From: an uncultured Eubacteriales bacterium
Lineage (GTDB): Bacteria; Bacillota; Clostridia; Christensenellales; Aristaeellaceae
Direction of reading: 5' to 3'
DNA length: 5,623 nucleotides
Assembly: GCA_900553265.1 (NCBI GenBank)
Contig: USDD01000132.1
Coordinates: 1-5,623, forward strand
Shown here one piece after another: positions 1-4,318 of this stretch; position 1 is the stretch's first letter, and every line of letters starts with the position of its first letter. The notes under the pieces were generated by a model. The model did not search any database. It was given only the letters and a program-made list of their open reading frames with translations, and was not told where the DNA came from. Position numbers and translations under genes: made by a program.

Positions 1-1
1 G

Positions 2-469
2 ACCGGCGTTGACTCTCTGGCCATCGCCATCGGCACCTCTCACGGCGCTTACAAGTTCAAGGCCGAGCAGTGCACCCGCAACGAAAAGGGCATCCTCGTT
101 CCGCCGCCGCTGCGCTTCGACATTCTGGACGAAGTCGCCAAGCGTCTGCCGGGCTTCCCGATCGTTCTGCATGGCTCCTCCTCCGTTCCGCAGGAATTCG
201 TGAAGATCATCAACGAGAACGGCGGCAAGATGCCCGACGCCGTCGGCATCCCCGAGGAGCAGCTCCGTCAGGCTGCCAAGGGCGCTGTCTGCAAGATCAA
301 CATCGACTCTGACCTGCGTCTGGCCATGACCGCCTGCATCCGCCAGTACTTCGCGGAGCATCCGGATCACTTCGATCCCCGCCAGTACCTCAAGCCCGCC
401 CGCATCGCCATCAAGAACATGGTCGAGCACAAGCTCGTCGACGTTCTGGGCTGCGACGGCAAAGCCTAA
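2..469 (+). CDS. fba: Class II fructose-1,6-bisphosphate aldolase, C-terminal part (5' end outside window)
   Basis: Cytosolic zinc-dependent enzyme of glycolysis and gluconeogenesis that reversibly splits fructose-1,6-bisphosphate into dihydroxyacetone phosphate and glyceraldehyde-3-phosphate. Reading from base 2 gives 155 residues ending in TAA. Visible motifs are GTSHGAYKF (residues 11-19), whose His14 corresponds to a zinc ligand in the family, and VLHGSSSVP (55-63), whose His57 is another zinc ligand. NIDSDLR (100-106) is the substrate phosphate/ketose-binding segment with Asn100 and Asp102. The C-terminus, FDPRQYLKPAR followed by a VLG near the end, is typical of the roughly 305-325 residue Gram-positive/Helicobacter type, so about half the protein is present. 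Codon use differs from feoB: many GTT, TCT, GCT and CGT codons, as expected for a highly expressed glycolytic gene. Two hairpin groups and a terminator follow the stop. Identification is secure; only the 5' end is missing. Confidence 0.96.
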   Translation, partial: TGVDSLAIAIGTSHGAYKFKAEQCTRNEKGILVPPPLRFDILDEVAKRLPGFPIVLHGSSSVPQEFVKIINENGGKMPDAVGIPEEQLRQAAKGAVCKINIDSDLRLAMTACIRQYFAEHPDHFDPRQYLKPARIAIKNMVEHKLVDVLGCDGKA

Positions 470-546
470 TCGGGCAGCGCCCGACGGCAATCGCTGGCGC
501 GCGGTAGGCGACGGTCGTGGCGCGCCGGTGGTCGGCGCGCCACGAC
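470..546 (+). other. GC-rich hairpins just after fba, with alternative pairing
   Basis: There are two perfect inverted repeats. The first abuts the fba stop: TCGGGC (470-475) pairs with GCCCGA (479-484) around a 3-base loop. The second has 13-base arms, GTCGTGGCGCGCC (514-526) and GGCGCGCCACGAC (534-546), around a 7-base loop. Neither is followed by a T-run, so neither is a standard intrinsic terminator. GGCGCGC at 496-502 could instead pair with GCGCGCC at 520-526, which would exclude the 13-bp stem. Possible roles are protection of the fba mRNA 3' end, a processing site, or part of a structured RNA; the sequence does not decide between them. The stems themselves are certain; the function is inferred. 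Confidence 0.55.
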
Positions 547-585
547 CTGCGTGGACGTTTCTGATGAAACATTGCGCGTAGTGAC

Positions 586-625
586 GGCGCGGCAGCGCGT
601 TGGTCGCGCTTTGCGCCTGGGTTTT
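586..625 (+). terminator. Hairpin with weak T-run, possible upstream member of tandem terminators after fba
   Basis: GGCGC (586-590) pairs with GCGCC (613-617), and inside it AGCGCG (594-599) pairs with CGCGCT (605-610) around the loop TTGGT, with a small asymmetric internal loop (GGC against TT). A short TTTT run (622-625) begins only after TGGG. That is a poor U-tract, so termination here would be partial at best. It sits just upstream of a better terminator. Confidence 0.4.
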
Positions 626-630
626 GCGAA

Positions 631-667
631 CGAGTCCTCGTCCCGTTGGGACGGGGGCTTGTTTTTG
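631..667 (+). terminator. Rho-independent terminator of the fba transcript
   Basis: An 11-bp stem with arms 634-644 and 648-658 closes a 3-base loop (GTT) and contains two G-U pairs. It can be extended outward by an A-U pair into the T-run. TTGTTTTTG follows immediately at 659-667. Stem stability and placement of the T-rich tract fit an intrinsic terminator reading rightward. It lies about 165 bases after the fba stop codon, leaving a long structured 3' untranslated region. Confidence 0.75.
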
Positions 668-739
668 TGCGTGGAAAAGGACGATGGGTTCTGTTGTATG
701 AATGGGATTGACACAGGGCTTATCGGGTTTTTCAAAAAA
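668..739. other. Spacer without recognisable gene
   Basis: The stretch between the fba terminator and the bidirectional terminator shows no coding region with a ribosome binding site and no RNA gene that I recognise. A TTGACA occurs at 708-713, but no -10-like hexamer lies at the right distance; the sequence there is the A-run of the next terminator. I see nothing functional in it. Confidence 0.5.
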
Positions 740-791
740 CCGGGCAGGCGCGAAGAATGGGGGGGTCTTCGTGCCTGCCCGGTTTGATTTT
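734..791. terminator. Bidirectional intrinsic terminator between convergent fba and feo transcripts
   Basis: The 17-base arms at 740-756 and 766-782 pair perfectly apart from one G-U, with a 9-base loop containing seven consecutive G on the plus strand. Rightward, the stem is followed by TTTGATTTTT (783-792). Leftward, the minus strand after the stem reads six T, from the A-run at 734-739. Both flanks therefore carry T-rich tracts, and the structure sits 18 bases past the stop codon of the last gene of the iron operon. Its main client is probably the leftward feo operon, with back-up for fba read-through. Confidence 0.85.
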
Positions 792-800
792 TGGGGATGG

Positions 801-959
801 TTACTTGTTTTTTTCCACCTTTGTGCGGCGGCAGCTATGGCAGTAGGGACATGCGTCGCAGCCGGACTGGCCCTTGGAGCGGGAGAACGCGCGGATTTTT
901 CTGAAGAGGATTCCCGCGGCGGTCAGGAGGATCGCCGCGCCGATGGCGGTGCCGAGCAT
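801..959 (-). CDS. FeoB-associated Cys-rich membrane protein (52 aa)
   Basis: Small single-pass membrane protein of the family found downstream of feoB in many Bacillota (FeoB-associated Cys-rich membrane protein). Its exact biochemical role is not settled; involvement in ferrous iron delivery or FeoB function is inferred from linkage. Residues 4-19 form a hydrophobic segment, residues 20-30 are basic (RKIRAFSRSKG), and the tail carries four evenly spaced cysteines, C34-x2-C37-x2-C40-x2-C43, ending in a Lys/Arg-rich stretch. The start at 959 is chosen because GAGGGAG (minus strand, 966-972) lies 6 bases upstream and the hydrophobic segment then begins at the N-terminus. A longer reading from 1100 would overlap feoB and add an unrelated N-terminus. 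It follows feoB by 91 bases and ends 18 bases before the terminator stem. The evenly spaced cysteines could bind a metal or an Fe-S cluster, which is inference. Confidence 0.88.
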   Translation of the reverse strand: MLGTAIGAAILLTAAGILFRKIRAFSRSKGQSGCDACPYCHSCRRTKVEKNK

Positions 960-971
960 GTCTTTCTCCCT

Positions 972-1043
972 CGCTTCCGAAGCGCTATTCTGAAGATGAG
1001 GCGGCGGTATGGATACCGTTTCTGCCGTCTGCCGAGGCTTCAG
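972..1043 (-). other. Structured feoB / Cys-rich gene intercistronic spacer
   Basis: This spacer folds well on either strand. Outer arms CTGAAG (990-995) and CTTCAG (1038-1043) are complementary, GGCGGC (1000-1005) can pair with GCC triplets at 1024-1026 and 1031-1033, and CGGTAT (1005-1010) faces ATACCG (1013-1018). A separate small hairpin, CGCTT/AAGCG (972-976/980-984), touches the ribosome binding site of the Cys-rich gene. No T-run follows, so it is not a standard terminator. It may set mRNA processing or relative expression; that is inference from structure only. Confidence 0.35.
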
Positions 1044-1050
1044 GCGCGTT

Positions 1051-3201
1051 TTAATGGACGAACAGCCGTCCGATCTGATAGACCAGCAGGGAGACGGCAT
1101 AGGCCGTGCCCAGCTGGATGCCGATGGTCATCCAGAAGTACTTCCGGGAGCGCAGCTCGCGCCGGGCGGCGGCCAGCGCCGCCGCGCAGGGCACGTACAG
1201 CAGGATGAACACTAGGAAGGAATAGGCCGACAGCGGCGTGAAGTGAGCGGCGATGGCGTGGGTCAGTTCGCCGGCGCTGCCCGCGGAATAGAGCACCTGC
1301 AGCGTGGAGACCACGGCCTCCTTGGCCACGAGGCCCGACAGCAGCGCCACGCCCTTTTCCCACTGTCCGAAGCCCAGCGGGGCGAAGATGGGCGCGATCA
1401 CCGCGCCGAGGCGGCCGAAGATGGACAGGGAGGAATCCTCCGTCCACTGAAGGCCGGGCGTGAAGGACTGCATGAACCAGATCAGCACGCTCATGGCGAA
1501 GATCAGCGTGCCCGCGCGGGTCAGAAAATCCTTGGCGCGATCCCACAGGCGGCGCAGCACGCTCTTCGCGTGAGGCACGCGATAGGGCGGCAGCTCCATC
1601 AGGAACGGCGAATCGCCCTCGCGGAAGGTCGTTTTGCGCAGGATGAGGCCGCAGACGATCATCATCACCATGCCCAGCGCGTACAGGCTGAGCACCACCA
1701 GCGTGCGATGGCCGGGGAAGAAAGCCGCGGTGAACAGCGCGTAGACGGGCAGCCTTGCGCCGCAGCTCATGAACGGCGTGAGCATGATGGTCATGCGCCG
1801 GTCGCGTTCGTTTTCCACGCCGCGGGCGGCGATGATGGCCGTGGTGGTGCAGCCGAAGCCCATCAGCATGGGAATGAACGAACGCCCGGACAGGCCGAAG
1901 CGCCGCAGCAGCCGGTCGGTGATGAACGCCGCGCGGGCCATGTAGCCGCTGTCCTCCAGAATGGACATGAACAGGAAGATCAGCAGAATCTGGGGCAGGA
2001 ACACCAGCACGCCGCCCACGCCAGCGATCACGCCGCTCTGCACCAGCGAGCGCACCCATTCGGGCGAATGGACGGCCTCCAGCCCCGCCGCGGCCCACGC
2101 GCCCAGCTGCGACACCAGCGCCTCCGTGCCGTTGGACAGCGCCGTGCCGATGGGGCCGAAGGTGACGGCGAACATCAGCGCCATCACGGCGAAGAAGATG
2201 GGGAAGGCGAGGTATTTGTGGGTGACGATCCGGTCGATGCGATCCGACCGCGAGATTTCGTGCTCGTGCCGGCGATAGCCCGATCCGGCGAGGATTTCCT
2301 CGATGTATTTATAGCGCGCGTCCACCACCAGCGTCAGCGAGTCGATGCCCGGGTGGATCTTCTGGCCGCGGGCGACGTATTCGTCCACAGCGCGGCGGAT
2401 GCGCGCGCGCTGAGCGTCGGACAGGCGCGCCGTCTGTCTGAGTAGCTCGTCGCCCTCCAGCAGCTTCAGCGCCACCCACGTGGTGGGCGGGGCGAAGTCC
2501 ACGTCGCCCTCGTCGTCGTAGCCGCCGATATGGGCGTGGCTGGCGCGGGCGGAATGGTCGTCGTCGCGCTCGTCCGCGCCGCGATGGGCGAGGTGCTCGT
2601 CGGAATCGAAGGCGCTATGGGCCGTCAGTCCGCCCAGCGCTTCGACGATCTGCCGCAGCGCGTCCCGGGTGGAGGATTCGTAATGGCGGGCGGGATAGGC
2701 GATCTGCGGATGGTGCGCCTGCTCATGGATGGCGCGGAACATCTCGTCGAAGCCCTCCCGGCGCTTGGCGGAGATGGGCACCACCGGCGCGCCCAGCTGC
2801 TGGGACAGGCGCGCGCAGTCGATGGTTTCGCCCCGGCGCTTTAATTCGTCGATCATGTTCAGCGCCACCACCACCGGCCGCTCCAGCTCCATCAGCTGCA
2901 GCGTCAGATAGAGGTTGCGCTCCAGATTCGTCGCGTCCACGATGTTCAGCACCACGTCGGGCTGATGCTGGGCGATGAAGTGGCGGGTGATGTTCTCCTC
3001 GATGGAATAGGGCGAGAGGGAATACACGCCCGGCAGATCCACCAGCGTGGCGCGGTCGTCGGCCAGCTCAAACACGGCCTCCTTGCGCTCCACGGTCACG
3101 CCCGCCCAGTTGCCCACATACTGGTTGGAGCCGGTCAGCGCGTTGAACAGCGTGGTTTTGCCGCTGTTGGGATTGCCGGCCAGCGCGATGGTGATGTTCA
3201 T
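1051..3201 (-). CDS. feoB: Ferrous iron transporter FeoB (716 aa)
   Basis: Inner-membrane Fe(II) importer with an N-terminal GTPase. The G domain is complete: G1 GNPNSGKT (9-16), switch I/G2 NWAGVTVE (31-38), G3 DLPG (55-58), G4 NMID (115-118) and G5 ISAK (143-146). A helical linker domain follows, interrupted by a His/Asp-rich stretch (about 192-240), then a multi-span membrane core from about residue 331. Core hallmarks are FLPQILLIFLFMSILEDSGY (401-420), GFGCTTTA (448-455), PFMSCGARLP (476-485) and VPCAAAL near 670. Conserved cysteines 451, 480 and 672 are present. GFGCTTTA departs from the common GFGC-x-VPA form. Length is within the family range (E. coli about 773). The ATG at 3201 overlaps the feoA stop as ATGA, with GGAGGTG 5 bases upstream inside feoA, so translation is probably coupled. 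It is followed by the Cys-rich partner gene. Confidence 0.98.
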   Translation of the reverse strand: MNITIALAGNPNSGKTTLFNALTGSNQYVGNWAGVTVERKEAVFELADDRATLVDLPGVYSLSPYSIEENITRHFIAQHQPDVVLNIVDATNLERNLYLTLQLMELERPVVVALNMIDELKRRGETIDCARLSQQLGAPVVPISAKRREGFDEMFRAIHEQAHHPQIAYPARHYESSTRDALRQIVEALGGLTAHSAFDSDEHLAHRGADERDDDHSARASHAHIGGYDDEGDVDFAPPTTWVALKLLEGDELLRQTARLSDAQRARIRRAVDEYVARGQKIHPGIDSLTLVVDARYKYIEEILAGSGYRRHEHEISRSDRIDRIVTHKYLAFPIFFAVMALMFAVTFGPIGTALSNGTEALVSQLGAWAAAGLEAVHSPEWVRSLVQSGVIAGVGGVLVFLPQILLIFLFMSILEDSGYMARAAFITDRLLRRFGLSGRSFIPMLMGFGCTTTAIIAARGVENERDRRMTIMLTPFMSCGARLPVYALFTAAFFPGHRTLVVLSLYALGMVMMIVCGLILRKTTFREGDSPFLMELPPYRVPHAKSVLRRLWDRAKDFLTRAGTLIFAMSVLIWFMQSFTPGLQWTEDSSLSIFGRLGAVIAPIFAPLGFGQWEKGVALLSGLVAKEAVVSTLQVLYSAGSAGELTHAIAAHFTPLSAYSFLVFILLYVPCAAALAAARRELRSRKYFWMTIGIQLGTAYAVSLLVYQIGRLFVH

Positions 3202-3440
3202 GGACGCACCTCCGAGACGAAAATTCGCTCCGCGTCGGTTCCACGGATGGTCAGCGAGAAGCCGCGCAGCAGGATCTCGATGGGATCGCCCAGCGGCGCG
3301 CGCTTCAGCACGCCCACGCGCGTGCCTGGCGTGATGCCCATCTCAATCAGGCGGCGCTTGGTCGCGCCCTCCAGCTCGATTTTCTCCACCTGACCCGACT
3401 GGCCGTCCTTCAATGATTTCAGCGGAATGCAGGAATTCAT
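3198..3440 (-). CDS. feoA: Ferrous iron transport protein A, FeoA (80 aa)
   Basis: Small cytosolic SH3-like beta-barrel protein that works with FeoB in Fe(II) uptake; an interaction with FeoB is reported for the family, but the mechanism is not fully settled. Family signatures are RRLIEMGITPGT (29-40) and the following RAPLGDPIEILLRG (47-60), leading into SLTIR. The 80-residue length is normal. The start at 3440 is preferred over an upstream ATG at 3515 because GAGGAGG lies 6 bases before it (minus strand, 3447-3453). The upstream start would also place 25 unconserved residues across the promoter and operator region. It is the first gene of the operon, with an estimated leader of about 40 bases, and overlaps feoB by 4 bases. 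Confidence 0.95.
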   Translation of the reverse strand: MNSCIPLKSLKDGQSGQVEKIELEGATKRRLIEMGITPGTRVGVLKRAPLGDPIEILLRGFSLTIRGTDAERIFVSEVRP

Positions 3441-3455
3441 GCGCAGCCTCCTCAA

Positions 3456-3477
3456 AATGTTAGCCGTAACTAACTTT
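3456..3477 (-). promoter_or_regulatory. Candidate iron-responsive operator (GTTAG/CTAAC inverted repeat)
   Basis: On the minus strand AAAGTTAG and CTAACATT face each other across a 6-base spacer (TTACGG), with 7 of 8 positions complementary. The repeat begins a few bases downstream of the predicted transcription start and ends just before the feoA ribosome binding site, a position suited to repression. GTTAG/CTAAC half-sites match those of DtxR/IdeR-type boxes, but the classic box has a 1-base rather than a 6-base spacer, so the assignment to that family is tentative. It could also act as an RNA hairpin next to the ribosome binding site. Confidence 0.5.
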
Positions 3478-3486
3478 GCGAAATCT

Positions 3487-3515
3487 ATGGTAGCATCTGC
3501 GGCGATGGATGTCAA
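3487..3515 (-). promoter_or_regulatory. Sigma-A-type promoter of the feo operon
   Basis: Reading leftward, a perfect -35 TTGACA (3515-3510) is separated by 17 bases from TACCAT (3492-3487). The -10 is preceded by TG plus one base, making it an extended -10. The predicted start of transcription is near 3480, about 40 bases before the feoA start codon. Confidence 0.75.
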
Positions 3516-3526
3516 TCATTTTGCAC

Positions 3527-3539
3527 TGTAAAATTTACA
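3527..3539. promoter_or_regulatory. Perfect palindrome TGTAAA-A-TTTACA in the feoA / small-gene divergent region
   Basis: A 6-1-6 perfect inverted repeat lies about 12 bases upstream of the feo -35 and about 32 bases upstream of the TATAAT of the divergent gene. The odd-centred symmetry and the GTAA/TTAC outer bases recall Fur-superfamily (Zur-like) boxes, but the inner bases differ from those consensuses, so no regulator is assigned. Its AT-rich sequence stands out from the GC-rich surroundings. Confidence 0.4.
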
Positions 3540-3570
3540 CAATCCATCCCCACATACCGGCGGGATGAAG

Positions 3571-3576
3571 TATAAT
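3571..3576 (+). promoter_or_regulatory. Candidate -10 element (TATAAT) for the rightward small-gene / mnmG group
   Basis: A perfect TATAAT occurs 39 bases before the ATG at 3616. No good -35 lies 16-18 bases upstream (the sequence there is CCCCAC) and there is no TG extension, so the promoter is weak or activator-dependent. It is the only promoter-like element I see ahead of the rightward genes. Confidence 0.4.
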
Positions 3577-3615
3577 GAAGAAAACGGGGTTTGCCGCGCG
3601 GAGGAGGAGCCGACG

Positions 3616-3819
3616 ATGCTCATGCGCAAGAGAGTCATTGAGACCACGCCGGACAACTCCTTCATGTTCTATGGCGCGGCGGCCATCGCGCTGCTGCTCC
3701 ATCTGGCCGTGCGCCGGGGCTGGATCCGCATCCGTCACGAGGGGCGCTTCATCGCCGCCGTGCTGGGCGGACTGCTCCTGCTGGGCCTGCTTCTGGGCGC
3801 CCCTTCGCAGCGGCGCTGA
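3616..3819 (+). CDS. Small two-span membrane protein, function unknown (67 aa)
   Basis: I do not recognise this family. The product has a short N-terminus with a basic patch (RKR, residues 4-6), a first hydrophobic segment at about 16-33, a basic connector (RRGWIRIRHEGR, 33-44), a second very Leu/Gly-rich hydrophobic segment at about 45-61, and a short basic tail (QRR). By the positive-inside rule the loop and tail compete for the cytosolic side, so topology is uncertain. The start at 3616 is preferred over 3565 because GGAGGAGGAG (3600-3609) sits 6 bases upstream, and the longer form would start inside the promoter. It is divergent from feoA and 58 bases ahead of another small membrane-protein gene. 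A role linked to iron is possible only by position; nothing in the protein shows it. Confidence 0.65.
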   Translation: MLMRKRVIETTPDNSFMFYGAAAIALLLHLAVRRGWIRIRHEGRFIAAVLGGLLLLGLLLGAPSQRR

Positions 3820-3877
3820 TTTTTCCACATTTTATGGAACGCTTTTGCTTCGGAGAACCGGGAGAGGGGAAAAGAGC

Positions 3878-4219
3878 ATGAAGCAGAAGGAGACGATTTC
3901 GGAAGGCAAAGCGATGAACCGAGCGAGGCGATGGATGGCGGAGCATGGCAGGGAGCTTCTTCGCGACCTGCCGGTCTTTGCGGCGGAGGCGGCGCTGGTG
4001 ATTCTGGCGGCGTATCTCTTTTCCCGCACGCCGTGGATGGCGGCGATGCAGGCGCGCTTCGAGTCGCGGTGGCTTCGCGTAATGCTCGGCGCTCTGGCGG
4101 CGCTGCTGGACTTCGCGGCCAGACGGATCCGCTCGGACGGCGGGGAAAAGCCGCCGCTGGCGCGAGGGCTGGAGAACGCCGCGCTGTTTCCGCTGGTGCT
4201 GGCAGCCCTTACGCTCTGA
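3878..4219 (+). CDS. Small membrane protein, function unknown (113 aa)
   Basis: I do not recognise this family. After a charged N-terminus there are hydrophobic stretches at about 31-49 (LPVFAAEAALVILAAYLFS), 66-81 and 101-113, the last running to the C-terminus. Between the second and third is a charged loop (ARRIRSDGGEKPPLARG). Ala, Arg and Leu dominate. The start at 3878 has GGAGAGGGG (3861-3869) 8 bases upstream. An internal ATG at 3914 with GGAAGG 7 bases upstream is an alternative that would shorten the protein by 12 residues. It lies between the 67-residue gene and mnmG (58 and 99 bases away), all on the same strand, so a shared transcript is plausible. A dubious ORF cannot be fully excluded in such GC-rich DNA, but the ribosome binding site and the pattern of hydrophobic segments favour a real gene. 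Confidence 0.6.
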   Translation: MKQKETISEGKAMNRARRWMAEHGRELLRDLPVFAAEAALVILAAYLFSRTPWMAAMQARFESRWLRVMLGALAALLDFAARRIRSDGGEKPPLARGLENAALFPLVLAALTL

Positions 4220-4318
4220 ATCATCGCCGGTTCCATCGAAGAGTGAGCGCTGTTTTCCCCTCTGACAAAAAGCAAATCGCCGCGCGGGGAACGCGGATGG
4301 AATAAGGAGAGACCCGAA
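4220..4318 (+). other. Short spacer ahead of mnmG with its ribosome binding site
   Basis: There is no clear promoter and no terminator between the small gene and mnmG, so read-through is expected. A weak hairpin, CCGCG/CGCGG (4280-4284/4292-4296), precedes the ribosome binding site AAGGAG (4304-4309), which lies 9 bases before the TTG start codon. The 9-base spacing supports the TTG start. Confidence 0.5.

Noticed and set aside
561..570. CTGATGA followed by AAC, reminiscent of a hammerhead ribozyme core
   Set aside because: I could not place the required stem II, GAAA box and cleavage-site stem around it; it is better explained as a small GTTTC/GAAAC hairpin or chance.
708..736. TTGACA as a possible -35 of a promoter before the bidirectional terminator
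   Set aside because: No -10-like hexamer lies 16-18 bases downstream; that position is the A-run of the terminator, and no gene follows on that strand.
551..787. 78-codon plus-strand ORF in the region after fba
   Set aside because: It runs through the fba terminator and the bidirectional terminator, has no good ribosome binding site, and its product has no recognisable feature.
1243..2445. Long plus-strand open reading frame (about 400 codons) opposite feoB
   Set aside because: It is antisense to feoB, with a low-complexity Arg/His/Gln/Ala-rich product; a codon-bias shadow of a real gene.
3441..3515. Upstream start for FeoA giving a 105-residue protein
   Set aside because: The extra 25 residues would be encoded across the predicted promoter and operator, lack family similarity, and the start at 3440 has a strong ribosome binding site.
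3823..3839. TTCCA/TGGAA inverted repeat after the 67-residue gene, as a possible terminator
   Set aside because: The stem is only 5 bp and AT-rich with no following T-run, so it is not convincing as a terminator or operator.
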